NCBI GenBank assembly: GCA_030544235.1
Contig: CM060463.1
Coordinates: forward strand, 35,299,920-35,363,919
Direction of reading: 5' to 3'
DNA: 64,000 nt
Source of the DNA: Lepturacanthus savala
Taxonomy: Eukaryota; Chordata; Actinopteri; Scombriformes; Trichiuridae
Numbering within the stretch: position 1 is the stretch's first letter; each line of letters begins with the position of its first letter. This document shows positions 1 to 11,264 of this stretch, piece by piece. Below the pieces are notes generated by a model. The model was not told the DNA's origin. It ran no database searches and saw only the letters and a list, made by a program, of their open reading frames with translations. The translations under genes were made by a program, and so were the position numbers.

Positions 1-666
1 ATGATGAAAACATGAACACCATCCGGACGTACCAGGTCTGCAATGTTTTCGACAACAATCAGAACAACTGGGTACGGACAAAGTACATCCGGCGTCGTGG
101 CGCACAGCGGATCCACGTTGAGATGAAGTTCTCAGTGAGGGACTGCAGCAGCATCCCCAATGTGCCCGGCTCCTGCAAAGAGACGTTTAACCTCTATTAC
201 TACGAATCGGATTCCGACACGGCCACCAGAACCTCACCGGCTTGGATGGAGAACCCCTGGATTAAGGTGGACACCATCGCGGCCGACGAGAGCTTCTCTC
301 AGGTGGACCTGGGGGGCCGAGTGATGAAGATCAACACCGAAGTCCGAAGCTTTGGCCCTGTGTCACGGAACGGCTTCTACCTGGCCTTCCAGGACTACGG
401 CGGCTGCATGTCGCTCATCGCCGTCCGCGTCTTCTACCGGAAGTGCCCTCGTATCATCACCAACGGGGCATTGTTCCAGGAGACGCTCTCAGGGGCGGAG
501 AGCACCTCCCTGGTGGCCGCGAGGGGTGTTTGCATCCCCAATGCAGAGGAGGTAGACGTGCCCATCAAGCTGTACTGCAACGGGGACGGAGAATGGATGG
601 TACCCATCGGAAGGTGCATGTGTAAGGCTGGAAACGAGGCTGTGGAAAACGGGACTGTATGTCGAG
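1..666 (+). CDS. ephb2: EphB2 exon 3 (5' cut): ephrin ligand-binding domain
   Basis: This exon encodes nearly all of the ephrin-binding jellyroll domain, the part that contacts B-class ephrins outside the cell. The frame starts with the last two bases of a codon at 1-2, then GAT at 3. The ATG at 12 is an internal methionine, not a start, because the residues before it (D-E-N) also belong to the domain. Recognisable blocks are NTIRTYQVCNVF, RDCSSIPNVPGSCKETFNLY, DTIAADESFSQVDLGGRVMK, GFYLAFQDYGGCMSL and the following NAEEVDVPIKLYCNGDGEW at the entry to the cysteine-rich region. A sequon (NGT) lies near the end. The coding part ends at 666 with G of a split codon, followed by donor GTATGT. Only a few upstream codons of this exon are probably missing. 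Reading through the donor would add 11 codons and stop at 699-701. No frameshift or stop inside. Confidence 0.95.
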
Positions 667-701
667 GTATGTTCTGCTCTTATGTTTTTATAATCTACTA
701 A

Positions 702-1033
702 ATGCAATGAGGGGCGACACGATGAAGCAGTGGTTAGTGCTGTTGCCTCATAGCAAGAAGGTTGCAGGTAAAAGGCCTTGGACTGGGACCTTTCTGTGTG
801 AAGTTTGCATGTCCTCTGTGTTCTCCGGCTTTCTCCCACAGTCCAAAAACATGCTGAGGTGAATTGAAGACTCGAAATTGCCCATAGATGTGAGTGTGTG
901 AGAGAATGTTACTTGTCTGAGGTGTATCTCTGCCTCTCGCCTGCAATGCACTGGGATTGGCTCCAGCAGACCCCTGCGACACTAGTGAGGAATTAGCGGG
1001 TATAGAAGATGGCTGATTGACTAGATGCAATGA
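702..1033 (+). mobile_element. tRNA-like SINE, copy 1, with 9-bp target duplication
   Basis: The element body is 711-1024. It begins GGGGCGACACGATGAAGCAG and contains the A-box-like GTGGTTAGTGCTG and the conserved CCCACAGTCCAAAAACATGC block, and ends near GGGTATAGAAGATGGCTGATT. The 9-base sequence ATGCAATGA occurs directly before it (702-710) and directly after it (1025-1033), as expected for a target-site duplication. It is the only copy in the same orientation as ephb2, and it starts 44 bases after the exon 3 donor. Diverged from the other copies, so probably old. Family name not assigned. Confidence 0.8.
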
Positions 1034-1720
1034 ATCATCCCACTTTGCCATCATAACAGATTAATCCAAACATTAAAGGGTGCTATATTTATGCAGCATT
1101 ATTGTCTAGAAGCACGCTATCTATTTTAAGCTGCTCCACAATTCTATTCAAGTCCATTGAGTGGAATGTATTGAAGAACATGATGAAAGGTAAGCTACAG
1201 GATCCTGTGTATATATTATTAGACTAAAGCCATCACTGTTTTTGCATTAAAATGATCACCACCAAGGTTCTATATATTTTCCAACAGGAAATGCTAAATT
1301 TGACAATTCACATGTTAATTCTGGCCAGGGTTTGATCTAAAAATACACAGCTTTTTGATGTGGTGACTGCAGAACATGTTGGGTTTTTTTCTTCTGAGCG
1401 AAACAGTGAAGGAGTCTAAAAAAGACTCACTGCTGATCATTACAGGTGTTGTGTTGGAAATCACACCAGCTTTTCAGAGAATAAATTAGGAATTACTTTT
1501 TTCCCCTGGCCTCTAATTATAACCCCTTCATTAAGATGCAAAGAATTACATTAAATGCATAAGTGTGATATTGTTAGTAGGGTGTAGGTTTGTTTTTCCG
1601 CATTAAAAGGAGAAAAACAACCTCTTCCTGCAGAGCAGCACCTCTGCGTGCACATTTTAACTAAACCCAAGCTTCATAGAAATGTAAATAAAATCAGAAC
1701 AGCCCTGGTCTTTTATAGTT

Positions 1721-1900
1721 AGAATGCCAGATAGCCTAATGGGCTACTGCACCAGCAACACCCCTAGTTCCATTCCAGCCAGGGACCTTTTGTCATATGT
1801 CATATCCATCTCTCCTTCCAATGTTTCTGTTTGTTTCACTGCCTGGTATTCAATAAAAGCAAAACTGCCACAAAAATAATCTCAAAAAAGAGAAGAATGC
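1721..1900 (+). mobile_element. second tRNA-derived SINE-like element
   Basis: The sequence TAGCCTAATGGGCTACTGCA followed by GTTCCATTCCAGCCAGGGAC resembles a Pol III A box and a B box (GGTTCGANTCC type). It is followed by a pyrimidine-rich segment, TTCAATAAAAGC and an A-rich tail. This order is typical of a SINE very common in spiny-rayed fishes. A possible 7-base duplication AGAATGC lies at 1721-1727 and 1894-1900. Class based on remembered structure. Confidence 0.6.
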
Positions 1901-2828
1901 TTCCTTCCATCCTTGAGGACAAAGAGGCTTTTTTTTTCAAAATTGCCAGCATTTTCTATTCAATTGGAATCTCTCGCAGGCAAATCGATTTGGCTTTTCA
2001 AAAACGTCAATGTACCCGACATTTACCTGCACCATGGCCTATCCGCGCTGTGGCAGGTGGTACTTGGTCAACGTGCTCGGAGATGTTGATCAATGGAAAC
2101 AGCGTGACAGCGTGTAGCCTGCAGACTGGAGCCGTGCTGATCCAGCCCAGCACAACAAACCACCCACCTGCGCTTTTAGATCGGTGTGTGTCGCTGCCTC
2201 TCTTTTGCGCGCCTGTAATTACAACACATCCCCCCAGTGTCTGTATGCTGGGAGGGGGGAAACGCAATGGGTGCTGCCTCGCAAACACTGCTAGGCCTCT
2301 TCAATGACTACTAATGAGGACAGGCACAAGCTCCTTAAGGAATACACAGGCCAACAAGAGCCCCGTTGAAGATAGCTACTCTGCTGTAGCGAGCTACTCT
2401 GAATCCACATCTCCCCGCATAATTACACAAATCTGCTTTGTTTTTTGACCTACATGTAATTCTCCGCATGTGGTGGATTGGAACATCTCAGGGGCGTCCT
2501 CAGTCATGGTGTTTTTTGTGTTAAACGGGATTATACAATTAAATTCTGCCCGCTCAACAGGGATAGGATGTTGATCCATTTCATATCCTCGCAGCGCCGG
2601 GCACAGGACTTTATGCATGTACCAAAAATATGTAGCTTTCCACCTTCTATTCCTGCTCTCGTTCCTCCTACCTGCTGTGCACAGGCTTTGTTACACAAGG
2701 CTCATGGACAGCATGCTCTCTTCCTGTTTTGGGTACCGAGTACCAGTCTTTTTTTGGTATTGGTTCCTTATTGAGTTATTACTAAATACAGATAAGCTTC
2801 AGAACAAAAGGTACTGCTATCGTTATTT

Positions 2829-3150
2829 GGGTCAGTGACAAAAATGTGATGTGGTGTAACCATAAAAACTTGGCACCAGATAGTTTAACTCTCTTAAAAA
2901 GGGTTTAAAAATGAAAAAGACATATTTTCAACAAGTTTTATATTTTAGGTATAACTTGATCATTCTTTTTTAGTTACACCATTTGACATTTCAGGTCAAA
3001 AATGTTATTTTTGTAAAGAATTAATGATCCAAATGCACTTTTAAATAGCAAGAAACCAACATAAACACAAAATTTGAGAGATCCAAAGAATTCTTCCTAG
3101 ATCTTATTTTGTCATCCTGTCATGATGGTGCTAAAAACATTCAAGAGTGT
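2829..3150 (-). mobile_element. MITE-3 copy a (GGGTCAGTGA ends)
   Basis: Starts GGGTCAGTGACAAAAATGTG and shares GTGTAACCATAAAAACTTGG and CCAGATAGTTTAACTCTC in reverse orientation with the copy at 13911. The far end is diverged (TTTGTCATCCTGTCATGATG near 3110-3130), so the boundary is approximate. Confidence 0.65.
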
Positions 3151-3379
3151 GTGAAAATTTAGCTTAATGCAATAATGTAATATGCAAAAAGGTAGTCATA
3201 TGCAAAGGGGTTACCACCAGCAACATTATACAACACTTTTAAATCAATCTGAACCAGTACGCCTTGTTTGACTGTGTGAGCAAAGCGGTTCATGTGTGGT
3301 GAAATCAGCAGGACGAGAGCTCGGCAAGAGGTGTCACAACATTACATCACAATGTCATTGAGGTGTGTCAGTAAAAGTA

Positions 3380-3685
3380 AAATCAAGTAAAAGGTGATTT
3401 GATTAGTTTACGGTTAACCAGAACCATTAGTAACCATTAGTTAACCAGAAATGTGCATGGTAAGTAGCCTGACATGACAAGTCTAACTAAACCCATTTTA
3501 CCTGATGAGATGGACCATTTTACCTTGATATTTCAAGATTTATATAAATAATTATATATTTTCATATAATTCCAACACAAAATGTTCATAAAGAGTCATT
3601 ATTAATATACATGTAAAGGCATATTTGGTATTGTGTTACCAAGCATTTTACCAAAAAGTGGCCCAATTTACCTGATATCACCCTA
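3380..3685 (-). mobile_element. TA-flanked element, copy 2, deleted
   Basis: Right end CAATTTACCTGATATCACCC followed by TA at 3684-3685, the same terminus as copy 1. The segments GATTTGATTAGTTTACGGTT and CCAGAAATGTGCATGGTAAG match copy 1 (49910-50015) in reverse. Most of the interior between is lost. Confidence 0.7.
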
Positions 3686-5258
3686 TCTATAAAGATAGAC
3701 CCATAGAAATACTGTAATGACAGTAGCTGCCCACAGATTCCTGAACACGGACACATTTTTATCATTCTCTCATTCTGTCTTCCCTGGTCATATGATGCAG
3801 TGACTGAATATTAAAGCTTCATGAGAAGGTCACATTATCTGGGAGTACAGCCATGGAATGCAGCAAAAATGCTACGGATTTAGATTTGTATGATTCCATA
3901 CAATACTCATGAGCCTCAACACAAACAACAGGGAGGTATGCTTTTTACCAAGAAAGAAAATAAACTATTAACATTACAAAACGGTTGTTATTGTGTGGCT
4001 TCATAAGCCCTTTTTTTGATGGAAGGCTGCCACTACACTCTTGTCATCTCCCTAAACACTGAAAGCTGATATATCAGTGCTCGAAACTGTGGTCGGTCGC
4101 CGCCTTTCAACTGCCAGAAGTTGGATAATGAATTGATCTATGAAAGATGCGCCTTTGCCTGCTGATATTATGGGGGTAATGAATTGATTTGTGAGAGGTG
4201 CCCTTGCAGAGTTTGGAAGATATCCTGTTTCATAGCTGGATTACCAGAGCCACAGACGACAGCATGAAGCCAGCGAAGATGAAAGAAACTATTTGTACTG
4301 CAATATTAATATCCCAACCGTAGCTTTGTTCCAACATCTCATCAACTAAACGTGTAATTACGCATGTAACAATTAAATCCTTGGCAGGATTCCTGGTAAA
4401 TAATTATGCTGTCATGAAATCTGTCAAAATATTGATAGTAGAAGGGGGCGCTTACATCGAACTGCCGTGGTCTTTTTTTTTTTCTCTGTGATTGTCTTAC
4501 AAGTGAGATTAGGTTTCCTCTCTGAGAAGAGCACAGAGTGAAGGAACCACACCAGGGCCTTTCAGGAGAGACGGCCCTGAAAAGAGGGATCCTGTTTCCT
4601 CCCCAGAGCCTTGAGGAGACGGTGTACCACAGAGACACATGAGGTCCTGTTTGCCCTTGCTGTTCACTCCAGAATGAAAAGCATTCTCTTCAGCGGGGTA
4701 CAATGAGAGCCATGTTCATGGGTGGAATTGTAAACTGATTTAACAATGCCCATGTGTGTTTTTTCACTGTAATCTGATCATCTAACCCCCCCTTATGCTA
4801 TTGTGAGTTCAAGGGTCTGGACTGTGGGAGCGTGGCTCGTGTTATGGGGCAGTGAAGATTCAGTGGGATGTGTCACAGTGATGCGAAGGCCTGCCTTGTT
4901 CTGTTTTTGTTAATGACTGTATTTGAGGGGAAATGAGAAGCAGTGTTACATGAACATATGGAGTTTGTGATGCCCCGTGGCCCAGATTTGTAGAGAGGAG
5001 TCATAGCATGACGTCACACAGCATGACAGCGGATAAAATGGTGTGAGTGTTTCGTATTGTAATGCTCTCTTATTCTCTAGTGGAAATAGTGAGTGAAAAT
5101 CAAAATATATTTTATTTTATAGCCATTTCATTTTATCCATTTGAATCAATCTGAATTTCTCACGCAGCATTTTACCATTGATAAGTAAAGTGGTAATGTA
5201 AAGAAATGTTCTACTCATGCAGGTTCAGGATCGTTTCCTAGTTCATGATTTCAAATCA

Positions 5259-5430
5259 TTAACACTCTATTGCATAGTGATGCCAGATGGCCACAGTTAC
5301 GTTATCTTAATATTTCCAAAAAGCTGTAATATAAAATCTAAGTTTTTACCATTAATAGAGCTCTTCCTACACTCAGTTTATAGAGATATACTCATAGGTT
5401 ATTCCGGATTCAAATGTACTACATCATGGA
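5259..5430 (+). mobile_element. MITE-1 copy I, 5' fragment
   Basis: Begins TTAACACTCTATTGCATAGT at 5259 and shows the family's GATGCCAGATGGCCAC and AAAAGCTGTAATATAAAATC segments up to about 5345. The remainder is not recognisable, so the right boundary is uncertain. Confidence 0.65.
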
Positions 5431-7205
5431 CATAAGACATTCTGCTAAACATGCAGGCCCCACAGCAAATCAGTAAGTCCCGTGAACGATAAGCTTTTAT
5501 TATGTCACAGCACAGAGCACTTAGAACAACACTAGTTTCATGTCAGCCTCTTGGCAAGGTCTGTGTCGGAGGTGGATTGTAAACGCTCAGAAGCGAAGGT
5601 TCCTGCAGTCGCACCCAGAGCAATTAGATTAAGGAGCAAAAGGCTTCAGTAATTCTTCATCCAAATGTGGTTGTAGATAAAAAGCGTTAGGGGGGATCGA
5701 GTGCTAAAGGTAGGTGCTGGGAATACGTGATTGGATGGAACGAGGAGAGGGGGAGGAGGCGAAGGCATGAAATGAGTCCCCCCCACCCCCTACCCCTCAG
5801 CCCCCCAACCCACTGTCAGAATCCCAATTATTGCAGTCTCTTCGTCTGGAGAGGGTTTAAGGGCGGAAATCAGCGTAGCACAGACAAATCCACGCACTGC
5901 CTTTATTTCCCTGGGTGCTTCTGTCTTTAATGGCGGCTCTAATTGACTAACAGCGCACGTGAGGAGGAGCCACCACGCCGATGACTGGATGACTGTCCTC
6001 TGCGCTGGAACGAGACACAAAACAAAACAAACACCCCCCCCCCAAGGCTTTTGCTGCATTGTGCAAACAAAGATGAAGGAAGGTTTGTATTGGACTGCAG
6101 TACTGGGAAGAAAATAAGGGAGAGAGGGAGGAGGAGGGAGAGAATAGAAAATAGGGAAAAAAGGAGACCAAAATGCCAACAGGCTATAGGCGTTCTGATA
6201 ATATTAATCAAGCAAAAGCCTTAGATCGGTGCTGCTAGGAGGTGTTTAGTTAACTCATTGAAGCCTATGAGCCTTTAAGTCTATGATCGTCATTTTATAC
6301 TTAAATAAAAAATCTAAACGTTACTCATACAGTTTTTTTATTTGGACATAATAGACGACTTTTTGCGCTTGAAGCAAAAAAATTAAGTGCTTCCTGTCAT
6401 ATGACGTCATCAACTTCCTCCTGAGAACACGGTGAAGACAAAACACTCCCAGAAAGAGGTCATTTTATTTAGATTATAATTTTCAACTCTGACATTTATA
6501 TCTCTATTTGATCCTTTATGCCTCCCAAATCCCACCAAAAAGAAATGCGTACATAGGAAACAGATTTTTGTTTATGGGTATATTTGTGCAAGCAGCAACT
6601 ATAACAACCATTAAAATGTTATTTTCTGCAAATAAATAAGTACTAAATGGAAAAAAATAGATGCATAACATGATGGTTAGTGACTCAACTGATATAACTA
6701 TATGTATGCAATCTTTGAAAAAAAATCTCTTCTTTAATGGATTAAGCATAAGGAATACAAACGAGCACCTGAACAGATGTCCATTACTGCAACATCCGCT
6801 TGTTAAACGGAATCATAGACAACATGAGTTAATTTCTACATCATAGGCAGTATCTCTTAATATCTGGCACTGATCTTTTCATTTGGACCCAATAAAGGCT
6901 GTGTGATGTGTGTTTGATAGAAGCTTCTTTTCGTGTGTTCACGTTAGAGGATGTTTTAACAGCAGGAGGCGAAGCGGCCGGCTGGAAGACGTGTCATTCT
7001 GTCCGCCGAGGCCCCAGGGAACATTCAGGAGCCTTTATTCCCACTTCCCCACTGTGATGGGATTTCAGTATGGCCAGGTGCTTTTTTCCCCTTTCTGCCA
7101 GTTGTCTTTTTCTCTCTTGTTTTGCACCGGGCACCCATGCGTCCAGCCGGGGAGGAAGGAAGAAAACAAGGTCGTCTGATGAAAGGAAATTAAACACACT
7201 CTGTA

Positions 7206-7926
7206 CTTCTGAACAGTGTTGGGAATAACACGTTACAAAAGTAATGAATTACCATAATTCATTTGGCTTTTTGCTGTAATGCAGTAATGTAAGACATTAC
7301 AGAAAAAAAGGTCATATTTTACTTGATACAAATGTTAGTAACGCACGTTACAATGTGTTGTTAACCTGTATTGATGTAGTCGTTTCTTTTTGATTTTCTT
7401 CATACAAATTCGATAATATCACAGCAAAATCATAAATGTTTCGCTTCTTTTTCCTTTTGGCTCGACAGAAACATTCTCCAGACATGGAACATATGTTCAT
7501 TAGTTTACATTCGTGAAAAGGATTTGAAGAACATTGTAGTCAAATGCACTTTGTGCTACATCTAAAGAACTGTCCACTTCCTGAAATAGCAGCAATAATT
7601 TAACATTTACAGAGATTCTTCAGCCTCAAGAGGTTGGGACATGTGTCGCAGGATGTTGCTGAAGACGCGAGAACCACTTTGTACAGTGGAATCACCAGCT
7701 TTTTGAAAACTTGTAAGCAAGATTCTTGTTGTGACTAGCAGCAATAATGACAAGGTGAGCTATAATTAGATCACAGAGTAACTTAAAAGGAATGCAAAAG
7801 TATTGTAATGCCTTAGATTTTAAATACAATACTATTGTAATGTAACAAATTACTTTGAAATGATAGTAACAAGTAATAAATAATACATTACAGTTTTGAA
7901 TTAACTTGCCCAACATTGCTTCTGAA
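7206..7926 (+). mobile_element. hAT-type element, copy 1, with 8-bp target duplication
   Basis: The element is 7214-7918 (705 bases) with ends CAGTGTTGGG and CCCAACATTG. The 8-base sequence CTTCTGAA is present on both sides (7206-7213 and 7919-7926), as expected for hAT transposition. The interior has decayed reading-frame pieces related to copies 2 and 3 (AGTCAAATGCACTTTGTG, AAATAGCAGCAATAATTTAA) but many stops. Confidence 0.9.
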
Positions 7927-8621
7927 ATTCATCAATTTAAAGCGAGTGCACGAAAATCACATTGTACCATGTGTGGCCACGTGCATGCGGGAATGTTATA
8001 TACCCGCACACTTATACTTTATCATCCTCATTTTCACAGCACATCCATCATGCACGGATGTGATAATGTGACCTACGATCCCTGCGAATCTCCCTGAACG
8101 CAGAGATCACGGCCTGTTAAGCCTGTAAACGTTTTCCACATGTTTTTGCACATGTCAGGTTCTGCTCCATATGCCAGAGCAAGGTTCACCCCCCTCCCCC
8201 CACCCACCCCGTCACACTCCTCATTATCCCACACCATCTTTTGCATCTCAGATTCAAGACAGCATGACCTCTTATAAATTCCAGCACCTCTTTTTTTCCA
8301 CATCATCGGTCATCTCATCCCACTGAGGAGTCCTGGTTCTTGCCTGTGACACCTATCCCTGTCTCACCCTGAGCCGAGGATACCAGACAGCCTGGTGACC
8401 ACAGACAGTACTCCTGGTGTTTCTGGATAAGAACAACGCTCACTGACAACCCTGAGATCTTATGGTTTTGCTAGTGATGAATTTGCCTCAGACAGATCAG
8501 CCTGACATTGAGGAAATGAGAGCTGTGCAGCGTATAGAGATCCTTCCATATACATATGGCACATGTGCCCCTTTTTTCTCATCAGCAACGAGGCCAGGGC
8601 TTTGTCAAAACATCCCCTACG

Positions 8622-8651
8622 CTCTCTCTCTCTCTCTCTCCCTCTCTCTCC
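8622..8651. repeat. (CT)n microsatellite
   Basis: About 15 CT units with one interruption. Confidence 0.95.
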
Positions 8652-10378
8652 TAGACGTCCTCGACTCGTGTCCTGTTAGAGGATTCAAGCTGATGGATCA
8701 AGCATCTGTCTGGATAAAAGATGAGAAACAATAACGGCTTACAGTTGAAGACAAACCCTCTCGAGTATCAGTGACCTTGTTTTCCAGTGATGTATTAGAA
8801 CTCGGTCAACATTGAGAGAAAACTGTGGCGTCTTGTGTTGTACTGGATGCCGTTGACCTACATTAGAGCTGTTCTAAAAGTGAGAGCGGAGAGAACTCTT
8901 ATCCATTCCTGACATCAGCGGGATGTGCCACGTGTATCTTGTGGTCGTGGTATCCAAGAGATGAGCACAGTTGTTCACAGACAGTTAACCCCTTAGTCAT
9001 GAGGTTGAAAGGGAAGAGTCGGCATTTTGTTTCACACAAGACTGTTATCCAGTTTCAGACCACACCACAGTATTGTAGCACAAGTTACTCAACACATAAA
9101 AGTCTATTCAACCTGAGTATTTGTCCCTTGGTGTGGAGCATGAATTACAGAAACATCTGTTTGTTATATAAAGGTCTAGTCATTGTGTTCCTGTTCAGTT
9201 CATTTAAATTATTTGACAGTCGGTTCTAATGAGAAGGAACCTTATGTAAGTGCAGTTTGCAAAGACTCGGTTCAGTGATGAAATAACTGTCCTCTGCTTT
9301 ACAGTGCTGCATAAAGCAGAGGATTCTTATATGGAGGAGATGTTCCAGATCTATAATGGATTCTAAAATAAGCAACATCAGCCACCAACAAAGATCTCTA
9401 TCCTGTTAAACTTTAGCTGATTAAAGATTATTAATGGCTGCATGGGTGAGCTGGAGAGGTGGGAGGGGGGTAGATAGATGAAAATGAAAAAGGCAAATGG
9501 GGGAACGCATCAAGAGCTGGAGGTTTTTTTTTTCTTTTCTGCTCTTCTTATCAGTGCTACGCCTCACTGCATATCAGCGTACTGCGCTAATAATCACAGT
9601 ATATCTCCTTTGAGCAGCCTAAGAGGAAGACATCACAGAGGGAGAATATTAATGCTCTAAACTTCCTAACTCCAGTATTTTGTAACGCCGATGTTTCTAC
9701 TTCAACGGAGGGATTATTTTGGCTGTCTGCACTGGGTATATTTCCTGATACAGCTCCTTTCACAACACATTATTTAAATAAAAAAAAGAATGGTTGTCAA
9801 ACTAAAAATAAGCTGCTTTCCTCAGTTCTGAAAAAGAAGAGGAATGGCCCATGCTGTACTTTCTCAGTTAGTCCGTTCTTCTTCTTAACACATGCAGTAC
9901 TTCAAATATGCAACAGATTTACAAAAAAACAGGCAAACATTCAAATCTCTGTTGCTGTTCAGCTACTCGATTTTCTGCTGGACACTACGAGTCATCTTCG
10001 TTTTGTGCCGTGAGTCAGCACACGCCGTAAATCTCTGAGCAGTCAATATATCTCTCTTGCAGTGTCTCTACATTCTTGTGATTTTAATTACTTGGCAATC
10101 AGCGTGATTTAGATTTGGAAAAGCACACCCTGGGGTTCTCAAAGGAAAACAAAAAAAAGCGAGTTCAATTAACAGCTAATTAGGGCTTTGACGGTATGGA
10201 TCTTTTCTTACCGTGTTGAAAAAGCATTCTCCTCACCATGGTAAAAATATAGAAATAAATATTTTTCTTAATCTAAAAAATAATTAACAGCCAGAAATGC
10301 CTATGATTGAATGCTAAAACCTCCAACAATGCTGAGTAGTGTGCAGAGATGATCATTGTGTTCGTACACTACTTTTTG

Positions 10379-11264
10379 TTAACCCCCTGTTGCATAGTGT
10401 TTCCATATAGCAACAATGAGTTTATCTAATTTGTTCTAAAAAGCAGTGATATAAAATCTATGTTTTTACAGTTAGGCGATAAGGGGCCTTTTATTTTGAA
10501 GGACATACAATTTTTGATGTCACATGACCAGGATATCCTATTTGCTCATGGACATTTGACAGTCTTTTATTCTGAATCTTGGAAAATGTTCACCAAATAA
10601 AAACTTTTGCTCACTATCTGGGGTAAGTAAACCTTATTTATTTTACATTTAATTCAGTTTTTCCTAATGTGCTAAAATAGATTTGTTGCCATGTATGCAA
10701 ATATGGAAAATTCCTAGTGTATACAACCTAATGGGGTCCCATTGACTTGCATGAAACTATGTTTACAACATTTTCTTCTATTTTTATTCAATAAATCTAA
10801 TATTTAGGCCATTGTCAGTCAGTCAGTCATTTTCTATACCTGCTTATTCCTCATTAGGGTCGCAGGGGTCTGCTGGAGCCTATCCCAGCGCGTTACGGCG
10901 AGAGGCAGGGATACACCCCAGATGGTCGCCAGCCAATCGTGGGGCACACACACCATTCACTCACACACTCACACCTATGGGGAATTTAGAGTTGCCAATT
11001 AACCTGAGCATGTTTTTGGACTGTGGGAGGAAGTCGGAGTACCCGGTGAAAACCCACGCAGACACGGGGAGAACATGCAAACTCCACACAGAAAGGTCCC
11101 AGACCCAGGACCAAGGAGGTCTTGAACCTGCGACCTTCTTGCTGTGAGGCAACAGCGCTAACCCCTGCTCCACCGTGTCGCCCATTTAGGCCATTGTAAG
11201 TAATAAAAAAATAAAACATTTTTTGTACAACGTCTAAGTAATATTTCATGCAATAGAGGGTTAA
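10379..11264 (+). mobile_element. MITE-1 copy A (piggyBac-like, TTAA-flanked), split by SINE
   Basis: Left end TTAA at 10379-10382 followed by CCCCCTGTTGCATAGTG. Right end CATGCAATAGAGGG followed by TTAA at 11261-11264. Without the SINE and one duplication it is about 500 bases. Terminal repeats of about 14 bases starting CCCTCTATTGCAT with exact TTAA flanks are the mark of piggyBac-type non-autonomous elements. No transposase reading frame. Confidence 0.85.
10802..11197 (-). mobile_element. tRNA-like SINE, copy 2, full length, inside MITE-1
   Basis: The body is 10816-11183. Read on the minus strand it starts GGGCGACACGGTGGAGCAGG, has A-box-like GGGTTAGCGCTG and B-box-like GGTTCAAGACC, and ends in a TGAC-repeat tail. 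The 14-base target duplication ATTTAGGCCATTGT lies at 10802-10815 and 11184-11197. It is inserted into a MITE-1 copy. The empty site is visible in the related copies at 36231-36245 and near 37230, which have the sequence once. Tail plus variable-length target duplication is typical of LINE-driven retrotransposition. Confidence 0.88.

Noticed and set aside
12..14. ATG at 12 as the start codon of ephb2
   Set aside because: The ephrin-binding domain already begins before it and D-E-N codons lead into it in frame, so it is internal.
5009..6409. Two perfect CRE sites TGACGTCA (5009-5016, 6402-6409)
   Set aside because: An 8-base palindrome is expected about once in 64 kb; two are not strong evidence and no promoter features accompany them.
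10816..11183. A real tRNA gene in the SINE head
   Set aside because: The box-like motifs exist, but no cloverleaf or anticodon arm can be drawn and the sequence recurs with the rest of the repeat.
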